Assembly: GCF_903469665.1 (NCBI RefSeq)
Contig: NZ_CAGKLC010000032.1
Span: 1-43,974, forward strand
Length of the DNA stretch: 43,974 nucleotides
From: Flavobacterium sp. UGB4466
GTDB taxonomy: Bacteria; Bacteroidota; Bacteroidia; Flavobacteriales; Flavobacteriaceae
Reading direction: 5' to 3'
In this document: positions 35,918 to 43,896 of the stretch, piece by piece
How the letters are laid out: every line of letters begins with the position of its first letter
How positions within the stretch are numbered: position 1 is the first letter of the stretch
Made by a program: the position numbers and the translations under genes
Notes under the pieces: generated by a model
What the model was told of the DNA's origin: nothing
The model's input: only the letters and a program-made list of their open reading frames with translations
Databases searched by the model: none

Positions 35918-38900
35918 TTACCAGATAATTTCGGCTAAAATTTCATTTTCTTTGATTTTCCCTAACTGAATCGTTTTTAAAGTTCTGGACGTTTTTCCCG
36001 CTCTTGTAATATAAATTTCGACCATTAATGTTGCCGGACCATTTTCAGTTAATTCAGTTTCTCCAAAATAATCGGTTTTAATTTTATATTTCCCCTTTAT
36101 TGCATTTCGAATTATATATTGCTCCGGCCCATAACCTTCTGTAAAATCTTTAGAAAATCTTCCTCCAATTTGTGTAGAAGTATGGCTGTAATAACATTCT
36201 TCATTTGTTGGCTCAATTACATGTAAATCCAAATCAACATCCATTTGGTTCCAGTTCATAATAACTCTAATATCAACCGGCATTTTTGCAAGGTACTTTT
36301 TATCAAGCTTACCCGTTTTTATGCCAGAATGTTCTGTTATCATTCGATTAACATCCATTAGAATAATATCCTCTACACCTTCATACTGGCCACTCATTTC
36401 TCCATAATAATTCACTTCAAGCGCTTTAATTAATTGATCAAAAGCTTCTTGATATTTTCCTGCATCTTCTAGTGTTAACGCATAATCTCTGAGACTCTGT
36501 GGTTCATGCTCTCTCCATTTCACGACTTGTTTTGCAGTAAATACTGCATCATTATAATCTTTCCACTGACGCAAAGTATAAGTCAAAGTTTTATAAAGCT
36601 GGTGATTCTCTAACCCTAAATCAGCAATATTACTAAGGATCAGCAACGCTTTTTTTACATCGCCATGAATGTAGAAAAAATGAGCCACATCAAAATAAAA
36701 ACTGGGGTTCCTTTCCTGTGCTTTTCGTAATTCAAAGTACAAATCATATTGTTTTTCTTTTGGAGCTGAGGCCAATGCTTTTAAATACAATCGATCTGGA
36801 TTCCAACTTTTTGTTTCTACAACTCCACTATTCCAAGAGTCCTTTTTCGTTGTTACAATAATAACTCCATTTGCCCCACTGCTACCATATGCAGAAATTC
36901 TCGACGGATCTTTCAACACCTCTACCGAAGCGATATCATCTGACTTTAAATCGGTTAATTCACCCTCATAAAACTGACCATCAACAATAATTAAAGGCTT
37001 TTTTGAATCTCCGGCTAAATAACCTCCATTAAAATTTGAATCTTCTGAAAGATCTTTATTTTTTGAAGTGCCTTTTTCAAGAGCACCTGTTAAATCTGGT
37101 TTTTTTTGAGTACCATACCCTACTACAACTGTTTCTTGTAATTCTGCGCTGTTTGAAACTTTATTAATTTCTTCGCTTCCTACTTTTTTATCTTTTATCT
37201 CAGTAATTTTTGGTATATCCCCAGTAACTTCTTCCGCTTTTGCTAACACTGGCGCAACAAATTTAACCTGATCTACTTTTGGTGCAGAAGCAGTATTATA
37301 TACATTGTTGTCTTCAATTACTGTCGCAGCTGTTCCTGCGCCAACAGGTTCATCTACGGTCAAGACTGCATCAGGATCTCCTTTTATAGTCTCTTGATAA
37401 ACTGTGCCCTCATCTCTACCTAAACCAGGCGGCGGAAGTTGTCTTTTGTATTTATACTTAGACGCAATTTTCTGCCCTTTGTATTGAACATTCTTTTTCC
37501 ACCAAATATTTAATTCCTTAAAATAATTTTCAATACTTTCCCAATTATTTTTTTGCTGCGCCAGTGTAGCATCATGTTCCTGTTTTTTAATTCGGTCAAA
37601 TTCGGCACGCAATTCTGCTGGCGGCATAATATCATAAGAAATATAATCGCGAATATCTTCCAGAACAATTAATGAAGTATTCTTTGTTATGATTCCGTAT
37701 TTCTTGCCCAGAAGCTCGATTTCATCTGCATTTTTGTCATATTGAAAATCGAGGTTGGCAATTTTTTTCTGCGCCCAAAGTTTTTCAATATTTACTTCTT
37801 TGGTATCTTGAATAGTAGCTTCAAGCGTAATTTTTCGTTCCAAAACTACTTGGTTTCCGTAACCAAAAAGAAGTGTAATCTCATTTTTCGGATTCAAAGA
37901 AATCCCCGAAAAACTAAAATTTCCCGAAACCGAAGTCCCTTCTATCGGAAATACATCAGTTACCGTTAAATTCTCCTTTATTCCAAGAAACTTTAAATTA
38001 GTATTTACCAATTTATCTAAAGCAGCTTCAGCATTTATCTGATTTAAATTGATGAAGTTTCCGCCGGTTTTCATTGAAGAAAAGTTGAGAAAAGCAAAAT
38101 CTGAAGAAACTGAAGAGCTAATTATGTAAGCAGGTCTCTTCGTTTTGGGTAAAAGATTTTCACTCAAAGAAGATAATCCATCTGTGAAAAATAAAAATTC
38201 ATCCTGGTTTTCAAAACTGATTTGTGAAAAACGAGTTCCGCCATCGTATTTTGTGTTCTCTAAAACTGTTTTTAATTCGGACCAATTTCCATCAGAAACT
38301 ACAAACTCTTTTCGTTTTTCGAAAGTATAATTCAAAAAGTACAAGGTAACTTTTGTGTTTTGTATTTTCTGGAAATAAGCATTTAACAAATCCAGTTCCT
38401 TTTTTAAATCTCTGTTCTGACAGCTAAGCGAGTTATCCCAAATTAAACCAATCGAAGCCGGTGTCTTTTTCGCTGTTTTATTCCCTTCTACAAAAGTATT
38501 CCCGTAAAAATAATGTTGGCCTCCAACATCCTGCATCAATACACTTGGAAGATTTTGCTGTAATGGAATTTTAAAAACTATTTTTTCTGCAGGCTGATAG
38601 TTTTCTTTTTTGATCGAAGCCTGAAAAGATTGGTTCCATTTTGAAAAAGTAATCTCATTTCCTGAATTCTCAGTAACTGTTGGTGCCGTTGAAGCTCCTA
38701 AAACTGATACATTAATTTCAAACTGGTCTGTTTTTTTTGGAAAACGACTCATCAATTGATACACCAGATTGTCTTTATCAAAAGCCGAAAGTTCTTCTTC
38801 GTAACCAATAATCACGGTTCGTTCTCCATTTGGCAGTAACGGATAAATTCTGGTTCTAAAATTATTTCCATCTACTTTCTCCAGTAATCCCGGGTCAACA

Positions 38901-39280
38901 CGACGATGTTCAATCGCTTCAAAAACCTGTTTCCCTTTATTTTTATTAACCGGAACTGCTTCGCGTATTTTTCCGCTAATATCAATAGCATATCTGGAAA
39001 CCGAAACATTTTCCGGTAACGGAAAAATAAGTTCTGCCTCCATCTGACGGGTTCCTGAATTAAAAAAGTGCATTTCGACAGTAGTATAAGCAATGTTTCC
39101 TACCACTTTTACATTGACGAAAAGTTTGTTCATTCTCACTTTTTCAGCATCCTCTCCTTTAACCGTTAGTTCAGGACTTTGTGCGAAACTTTCTATTCCA
39201 ATAAGCAAAAAGAAGAAAAACAATACATGCAAATTCATCCGAAAAATGCCCGGCACAGACGAAAACAATTTTGACTTCAT
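35918..39280 (-). CDS. Mosaic VIT/vWA protein with TonB-linker-like, TonB-box/plug-like, TPR-like and DUF2135-like segments
   Basis: About 1120 residues from the ATG at 39280; numbering below uses an in-frame Met 16 codons earlier. The order is: signal peptide ending SFAQ (50), VIT domain (about 55-180), vWA-like domain with MIDAS DNSLS (298-302), Thr365 and TDG (382-384), then two segments like the linker of TonB in this window (646-680, 683-717). Next are ETVVVGYGTQKKPDLTG (732-748) and a SusC-plug-like stretch (777-829; IIVDG, VEVLKD, GANGVIIVTTKK). Helical repeats (about 850-990) and a DUF2135-like end with DVDLDLHVIEP (1030-1040) follow. No barrel follows the plug. Surface or periplasmic; function unknown. 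Met 39238 is an alternative start. Confidence 0.85.
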   Translation of the reverse strand: MKSKLFSSVPGIFRMNLHVLFFFFLLIGIESFAQSPELTVKGEDAEKVRMNKLFVNVKVVGNIAYTTVEMHFFNSGTRQMEAELIFPLPENVSVSRYAIDISGKIREAVPVNKNKGKQVFEAIEHRRVDPGLLEKVDGNNFRTRIYPLLPNGERTVIIGYEEELSAFDKDNLVYQLMSRFPKKTDQFEINVSVLGASTAPTVTENSGNEITFSKWNQSFQASIKKENYQPAEKIVFKIPLQQNLPSVLMQDVGGQHYFYGNTFVEGNKTAKKTPASIGLIWDNSLSCQNRDLKKELDLLNAYFQKIQNTKVTLYFLNYTFEKRKEFVVSDGNWSELKTVLENTKYDGGTRFSQISFENQDEFLFFTDGLSSLSENLLPKTKRPAYIISSSVSSDFAFLNFSSMKTGGNFINLNQINAEAALDKLVNTNLKFLGIKENLTVTDVFPIEGTSVSGNFSFSGISLNPKNEITLLFGYGNQVVLERKITLEATIQDTKEVNIEKLWAQKKIANLDFQYDKNADEIELLGKKYGIITKNTSLIVLEDIRDYISYDIMPPAELRAEFDRIKKQEHDATLAQQKNNWESIENYFKELNIWWKKNVQYKGQKIASKYKYKRQLPPPGLGRDEGTVYQETIKGDPDAVLTVDEPVGAGTAATVIEDNNVYNTASAPKVDQVKFVAPVLAKAEEVTGDIPKITEIKDKKVGSEEINKVSNSAELQETVVVGYGTQKKPDLTGALEKGTSKNKDLSEDSNFNGGYLAGDSKKPLIIVDGQFYEGELTDLKSDDIASVEVLKDPSRISAYGSSGANGVIIVTTKKDSWNSGVVETKSWNPDRLYLKALASAPKEKQYDLYFELRKAQERNPSFYFDVAHFFYIHGDVKKALLILSNIADLGLENHQLYKTLTYTLRQWKDYNDAVFTAKQVVKWREHEPQSLRDYALTLEDAGKYQEAFDQLIKALEVNYYGEMSGQYEGVEDIILMDVNRMITEHSGIKTGKLDKKYLAKMPVDIRVIMNWNQMDVDLDLHVIEPTNEECYYSHTSTQIGGRFSKDFTEGYGPEQYIIRNAIKGKYKIKTDYFGETELTENGPATLMVEIYITRAGKTSRTLKTIQLGKIKENEILAEIIW

Positions 39281-39354
39281 GATACGAAAATTTAGGTTTA
39301 TACTTTTATAGAGAACAAAAAACATCAAAAGGTTGGGAAGATACTATTTATTTC

Positions 39355-39392
39355 AAAAAAAAATCTCCAAAGCCCAAAAGCAAAGGAGATTT
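39355..39392 (-). terminator. Terminator of the aromatic amino acid operon
   Basis: AAATCTCC and GGAGATTT (39361-39392) form an 8-bp stem with a 16-nt loop, followed on the minus strand by a nine-T run (A-run 39355-39363). It lies about 105 nt after the last operon gene and before the VIT gene. Confidence 0.82.
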
Positions 39393-39496
39393 AATATAAA
39401 AAAACAATCTGTTTTTAAAATTGTGACATAAGAAAATCGTAGAACAACGTTTAAAAAGCTTCAATTCACTTATATCACTTATGCGTTTAGAAAAAA

Positions 39497-40579
39497 TTAT
39501 GCATTGAAAACTTTTTCCTGATGACCAATACTTTCCTGGTGAATTGCTTTAAACATTCTCAAAACAAATTCTTCGGTAAGTCCTTTTTTCTCTCCTTCCA
39601 GAATCATTTTTCCTAAGATTTCATTCCAACGATTGTTTTGAAGAATCGCAACGTTTGCATCTTTTTTCACCTGTCCAATTTCATCAGCAACTTTCATACG
39701 TTTTCCAAGCAACTCTAATAAGTTAGCATCCAAAACGTCAATGTTTGCTCTTAATTTCTTCATTTTTTGGTTGTACTCGTCTGTAGTATCATCTGTTTTT
39801 CTGATGGTCAAATCTTTTATGATTTGTTTCAAAGCATCCGGAGTTACTTGTTGAGCGGCATCACTCCAGGCATTGTCCGGATCGTAATGCGTTTCGATAA
39901 TCATACCATCGTAATTCAAATCCAAAGCTTCCTGAGTCACTTCGAAAATCATGTTACGGTTTCCTGTAATATGAGACGGATCGATGATTAATGGTAAATC
40001 AGGGAATTTATTTTGCAATTCGATTGCAATTTGCCATTCCGGAATGTTTCTGTATTTTGTTTTTTCGTAAGTCGAAAATCCTCTGTGAATCACCCCTAAT
40101 TTTTCGATTCCGGCCATGTGCAAACGCTCTACACCACCTAACCATAAAGCTAAATCAGGGTTTACCGGGTTTTTAACCAAAACGATTTTATCTGTTCCTT
40201 TCAAAGTATCTGCAATTTCCTGAACTGCAAAAGGGTTTGCCGTTGTGCGGGCACCCACCCATAAAACGTCGATATCGTGTTCTAAAGCCAATTTACAGTG
40301 TGCTGCAGTTGCTACTTCAGTTCCCATTAATAAACCGGTTTCAGCTTTCGCTTTTTGTAACCATTTCAAACCAATTTCTCCAACACCTTCAAATCCTCCC
40401 GGACGCGTTCTTGGTTTCCAGATCCCCGCTCTGAATACGCTAACTTTTGAATCTTTCAACTCACGTGCAATCTTCAATACCTGATCTTCTGTTTCTGCGC
40501 TGCATGGTCCTGCTATCACAAGTGGGTGATTTAAATTGAAATCTTCTAACCACTTTCTCATTTCTTTCTTATTTTCCAT
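39497..40579 (-). CDS. Bifunctional DAHP synthase / chorismate mutase
   Basis: A 360-residue fusion. The N-terminal type I-beta DAHP synthase (1-255) joins PEP and erythrose-4-phosphate, with VIAGPCSAE (21-29), FRAGIWKPRTRPGGFEG, VLVKNPVNPDL and IDPSHITGNR. The C-terminal AroQ-class chorismate mutase (about 270-355) is KLRANIDVLDANLLELLGKR with later Lys and Glu residues. It thus covers the first step of the shikimate pathway and the entry to the Phe/Tyr branch; the mutase may also act as the feedback sensor, as in Bacillus. It is the last gene of the operon, 12 nt after tyrA. Confidence 0.95.
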   Translation of the reverse strand: MENKKEMRKWLEDFNLNHPLVIAGPCSAETEDQVLKIARELKDSKVSVFRAGIWKPRTRPGGFEGVGEIGLKWLQKAKAETGLLMGTEVATAAHCKLALEHDIDVLWVGARTTANPFAVQEIADTLKGTDKIVLVKNPVNPDLALWLGGVERLHMAGIEKLGVIHRGFSTYEKTKYRNIPEWQIAIELQNKFPDLPLIIDPSHITGNRNMIFEVTQEALDLNYDGMIIETHYDPDNAWSDAAQQVTPDALKQIIKDLTIRKTDDTTDEYNQKMKKLRANIDVLDANLLELLGKRMKVADEIGQVKKDANVAILQNNRWNEILGKMILEGEKKGLTEEFVLRMFKAIHQESIGHQEKVFNA

Positions 40580-40591
40580 CTTTGTTATAGT

Positions 40592-41449
40592 TTATTTTTT
40601 AATTGTTAATCCGTTTAGTATTTCTTTAATTTTATTGGTGCTTTCCATTTCTTCAAAAATGGCGCTATAATCTTCTTCTTTCAGCAAATCCCTAAACCGA
40701 CTGAGATTTGAAATGTATGCTTCTAAAGTTTCGAGAACGTATTCTTTATTCTGCTCAAAAATGGGTGTCCACATCGCGGGAGAACTTTTGGCCAGACGCA
40801 CTGTACTTTCAAATCCGCTTCCCGCCATATCAAAAATATCCTGTTCGTCTTTTTCTTTGTTCATTACCGTTTTCCCAAGCATAAATGAGCTGATGTGAGA
40901 TAAATGCGACACATAAGCAATATGTTTGTCGTGCGAAACCGGATCCATGTATCGAATCCTCATTCCTATTTCGCTGAAAAGCTTCAATGCCTTTTCCTGC
41001 AATTTAAAAGTGGTTTTTTCCACCTCACAAATAATATTCGTTTTCCCTTTAAACAACCCTCTTATCGCCGCCGAAGGCCCTGAGAACTCTGTACCTGCAA
41101 TTGGATGTGTAGCAATAAAATTTCTTCGTTTCGGATGACTCGCTACTGCATCGCAAATTGGTTTTTTAGTCGACCCAACTTCAAAAACAATTGTTTTGTC
41201 TCCCACTAAATCCAATACTTTTGGTAAAACCGTTAGCGCCACATCTACAGGAACCGAAACAATTACAAAATCAGCTCCTGACAAATCTTCAAAATGTCCT
41301 TCCTGATCAATAACTCCTAAATCAATTGCTTCCTGCAGGTGTTTTTCGTTACTGTCAATTCCAAAAACAGCTGCATTTGGATGTTGGTCCTTGATGTCCA
41401 ACACCATCGAACCGCCAATTAATCCTATTCCTATTACGTATATTTTCAT
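40592..41449 (-). CDS. tyrA: Prephenate dehydrogenase
   Basis: A 285-residue NAD(P)-dependent enzyme making 4-hydroxyphenylpyruvate from prephenate. The N-terminal Rossmann motif is VIGIGLIGGS (5-14), followed by ATHPIAGTEFSGP (catalytic His region) and HDKHIAYVSHLSH (second His region). There is no chorismate mutase domain; that is in the next gene. No ACT domain is visible. It is separated from the aminotransferase gene by 144 nt holding a repeat hairpin. Confidence 0.94.
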   Translation of the reverse strand: MKIYVIGIGLIGGSMVLDIKDQHPNAAVFGIDSNEKHLQEAIDLGVIDQEGHFEDLSGADFVIVSVPVDVALTVLPKVLDLVGDKTIVFEVGSTKKPICDAVASHPKRRNFIATHPIAGTEFSGPSAAIRGLFKGKTNIICEVEKTTFKLQEKALKLFSEIGMRIRYMDPVSHDKHIAYVSHLSHISSFMLGKTVMNKEKDEQDIFDMAGSGFESTVRLAKSSPAMWTPIFEQNKEYVLETLEAYISNLSRFRDLLKEEDYSAIFEEMESTNKIKEILNGLTIKK

Positions 41450-41490
41450 ACTATTTTTTTAATTTCCAATTTTTGATCTTATTTGTCTCC

Positions 41491-41545
41491 CTGAACGAAG
41501 TCGAAGGTCGCTCCAATTAGAACGTGGGCTTCGACTTCACTAAGC
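41491..41545. repeat. Inverted pair of the CTTCGACTTC dispersed repeat inside the aromatic operon
   Basis: Left arm CTGAACGAAGTCGAAG (41491-41506) and right arm GCTTCGACTTCACTAAGC (41528-41545) can pair over at least 10 bp (GAAGTCGAAG/CTTCGACTTC). It lies in the tyrA-aminotransferase gap. No T-run follows on the minus strand, so it may stabilise mRNA ends rather than terminate. Confidence 0.75.
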
Positions 41546-41593
41546 CTGACATCTGGATAAAAATCTTGATTCTTGATTCTAAAATCTTAATCC

Positions 41594-42739
41594 CTAAAAT
41601 CGCTCTATTGCTTCTTGTACTTTTTCTTCTTTTACACACAATGAGAATCTGATGTATCCTTCACCGTTGCTTCCGAAAATAGTTCCCGGCGTGATAAAAA
41701 TGTGTTTCTCGTATAATATTTCATCAATAAACTTCTCTGCTGACGCTATTCCTTCCGGAAGTTTTGCCCAGACAAATAAACCTACACCTTCTTTATAAAC
41801 TTCGCAGCCTAATTTCTCTGCTAATTTTTCCGTTAATTCTCTACGACGTCTGTAAATTACATTCTGATCATAGAACCAACTTTTATCACAATTTAAAGCT
41901 GCTACAGCGCCTTTCTGAATTCCGTAAAACATACCGCTGTCCATATTGCTTTTTACTTTCAAAACAGCATCAATAATTTCAGGTTTCCCTAAAACCATCC
42001 CCACTCTCCAGCCGGCCATATTAAATGTTTTACTCAATGAATTCAATTCTAAAGCTACATCCTTTGCGCCTTCAACCTGCAGCAAACTCATTGGATTATC
42101 ATTCAAAACAAAACTATACGGATTATCGTTAACCAATAGTATGTTGTGTTTTTTAGCAAAAGCAACCAGTTTTTCAAATAACGTCAAGCTTCCTCTTGCA
42201 CCCGTAGGCATGTGAGGATAACCCAGCCACATCAGTTTTACTTTCTCCAGCTCTAATTTCTCTAAAGCTTCAAAATCAGGTTCCCAGGAGTTAGCCTCTT
42301 TCAAATCATAATAAACCGGAACTGCTCCAACCAAATTGGTTACCGAAGTATAAGTTGGGTAACCCGGATTCGGAATTAAAACCTGATCGCCTTCATTTAA
42401 AAATGCTAACGAAATGTGCATAATTCCTTCTTTCGAACCCATCAACGGTAAAATCTCATTGTTCGGATTCAACACAACACCAAACTGATTCTGATAAAAA
42501 TCAGCCATTCCTTTTCTCAATTCCGGCAATCCCTGATAGCTTTGATAGCCATGCCCGTTTTCCTCCTGAATTGCTGTGGCTACCGCTTCAATTACTGCTT
42601 TAGACGGACTCAAATCAGGGCTTCCGATGCCCATATTGATGATAGGTTTCCCTTCAGATTGCAGTTGACGAACTTCTCTCAATTTTGAGGAGAAGTAGTA
42701 TTCTTCAACTGTATCTAATCGTTTTGCTGTTGTGATCAT
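41594..42739 (-). CDS. PLP-dependent aminotransferase (class I/II), probably aromatic
   Basis: A 381-residue fold-type I aminotransferase. Schiff-base Lys237 lies in NSLSKTFNMAGWRVG. Other motifs are MGIGSPDLSPS (substrate loop), YQSYQGLPELR, the variant YPHMPTGA in place of NPxNPTG, and NDNPYSF with the PLP-contacting Asp. Its position second in pheA-aminotransferase-tyrA-DAHPS/CM suggests it transaminates phenylpyruvate and hydroxyphenylpyruvate to Phe and Tyr. The sequence alone would also allow other substrates. Confidence 0.9.
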   Translation of the reverse strand: MITTAKRLDTVEEYYFSSKLREVRQLQSEGKPIINMGIGSPDLSPSKAVIEAVATAIQEENGHGYQSYQGLPELRKGMADFYQNQFGVVLNPNNEILPLMGSKEGIMHISLAFLNEGDQVLIPNPGYPTYTSVTNLVGAVPVYYDLKEANSWEPDFEALEKLELEKVKLMWLGYPHMPTGARGSLTLFEKLVAFAKKHNILLVNDNPYSFVLNDNPMSLLQVEGAKDVALELNSLSKTFNMAGWRVGMVLGKPEIIDAVLKVKSNMDSGMFYGIQKGAVAALNCDKSWFYDQNVIYRRRRELTEKLAEKLGCEVYKEGVGLFVWAKLPEGIASAEKFIDEILYEKHIFITPGTIFGSNGEGYIRFSLCVKEEKVQEAIERF

Positions 42740-42824
42740 TTTTTTGGGTTTTAGGCTTTAAGCTGTATGCTTTAAGCTCATTTAAACTTTTTAATTTGTT
42801 GTATTATTCTTTTTAACTTTATGA

Positions 42825-42849
42825 TTTTCAACTTTTCAACTTTTCAACT
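42825..42849. repeat. Octanucleotide array (AACTTTTC) abutting the pheA stop
   Basis: Three copies of an 8-nt unit, AGTTGAAA on the minus strand, begin directly after the TAA of pheA. The following 85 nt to the aminotransferase start contain further CTTTAAGC-like imperfect repeats and no gene. Confidence 0.85.
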
Positions 42850-43689
42850 TTAAGACTCACTTAAAGGTTTTGTGTTTTTGTATTCTCCCAATACTTTAAA
42901 ATATTCTGCCATAATGTTTAATAACGATTTGGCTTTTGCAAAATCCTCGTATTTCTCAAAGGTTACGTCTACAAAAAACGCATATTTCCAAGGTGTTTCA
43001 ATTTTTGGAAGCGACTGAATTTTCGTCAAATTCAATTTGCAGTCACTCATTACATTTAAAACCGCTGCCAGACTGCCTCTCTTATGATCCAGTTCAAATT
43101 TAATTGAGGCTCTGTTGATTTCATTTTCCGGCAAAAATGAATTCTGCTTTTTAATGATTACAAAGCGGGTCATATTGTTTTTGATGGTTTGGATTTCAGG
43201 AGCGATAATTTCTAAATTGTACATTTCTGAAGCCGTTTTACTTGCGATCGCTGCGATTCCGGTCAATTGTTTTTCCTGAATTCTTCTTGCTGTTTCGGCC
43301 GTATCTTTATCCTCAACCAATTTAATATTTGGATATTGTTTCAAAAAATCCATACACTGCAATAAGGCCATCGGATGCGAATGAACCTCTTTTATGTCCT
43401 CAATTTTCTGACCTTTTAAAGCCATTAAATTTTGGTGAATATTCAAATAATGCTCTCCGATAATGTGAATATTATTCTTATCAATCAAGGCATAATTTGG
43501 AATAATTGGTCCCGCAATCGAATTTTCGATAGCCATTACTCCCTGCTCTGATTTTCCGGAAAGCAGACTGTCAATTAATTCTTCAAAAGATAAACACTCA
43601 TCAATATCCACGTTTTCAGAGAAATACTCCTTCACTACCTGATGGTGAAAAGATCCTTTAATACCTTGTATTGCAATTTTCGTTGTCAT
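42850..43689 (-). CDS. pheA: Prephenate dehydratase
   Basis: A 279-residue monofunctional enzyme converting prephenate to phenylpyruvate. Catalytic domain 1-180 with IQGIKGSFHHQVV, GVMAIENSIAGPI, HSHPMALLQC and the catalytic TRF motif (174-176). The ACT domain (about 195-270) has GSLA (205-208) and QSLP (225-228) where the E. coli P-protein has GALV and ESRP, so allosteric Phe binding may differ. It is the first gene of the operon, preceded by the terminator at 43696-43724 and the Phe-rich leader ORF. Confidence 0.95.
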   Translation of the reverse strand: MTTKIAIQGIKGSFHHQVVKEYFSENVDIDECLSFEELIDSLLSGKSEQGVMAIENSIAGPIIPNYALIDKNNIHIIGEHYLNIHQNLMALKGQKIEDIKEVHSHPMALLQCMDFLKQYPNIKLVEDKDTAETARRIQEKQLTGIAAIASKTASEMYNLEIIAPEIQTIKNNMTRFVIIKKQNSFLPENEINRASIKFELDHKRGSLAAVLNVMSDCKLNLTKIQSLPKIETPWKYAFFVDVTFEKYEDFAKAKSLLNIMAEYFKVLGEYKNTKPLSES

Positions 43690-43695
43690 ATATTC

Positions 43696-43724
43696 AAAAA
43701 AAAATCCTGATTTGCATCAGGATT
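43696..43724 (-). terminator. Leader terminator (attenuator) of the pheA operon
   Basis: On the minus strand AATCCTGAT, loop GCAA, ATCAGGATT gives a perfect 9-bp stem, then a T-run (A-run 43696-43704 on plus). It ends 7 nt before the pheA ATG, so it can only act on transcripts entering pheA. Its 5' arm, as ACAATCCT (complement at 43719-43726), can instead pair with AGGATTGT inside the leader ORF (complement at 43771-43778), an antiterminator of 8 bp. Confidence 0.88.
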
Positions 43725-43755
43725 GTATATTAGTTTTATTTGTCTTTTAATTTTC

Positions 43756-43836
43756 TCAAATAACCATAGCACAATCCTTACTTCTACTAAAGAAGAAATA
43801 AAAAGAGTTGCTAAAATAAAAACGGTTATTAGTCAT
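43756..43836 (-). CDS. Phe-rich leader peptide of the pheA operon
   Basis: A 26-codon ORF, too short for usual gene calling, that reads MTNNRFYFSNSFYFFFSRSK then DCAMVI. Six Phe and two Tyr fall within residues 6-16, including a run YFFF, far beyond chance for a random 26-mer. The Phe codons are followed by a small hairpin (CTTCT-TTAGT-AGAAG) and then by the antiterminator strand at codons 20-23. A ribosome stalled on Phe codons would leave that strand free to open the terminator. The organisation matches E. coli pheL logic. Promoter at 43866-43896. Confidence 0.88.
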   Translation of the reverse strand: MTNNRFYFSNSFYFFFSRSKDCAMVI

Positions 43837-43865
43837 TTTGTTTGTGTTTTTCAATAAATACTCTG

Positions 43866-43896
43866 CGAATGTATAAATTATTTTTACCGCACCAAA
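43866..43896 (-). promoter_or_regulatory. Promoter of the pheA leader/operon
   Basis: On the minus strand TTTG (43893-43896), exactly 19 nt, then TACATTCG (43866-43873), one mismatch from TAnnTTTG. The predicted start lies about 20-25 nt before the leader ATG at 43836. The remaining 78 nt to the window edge are AT-rich and show no gene. Confidence 0.75.
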
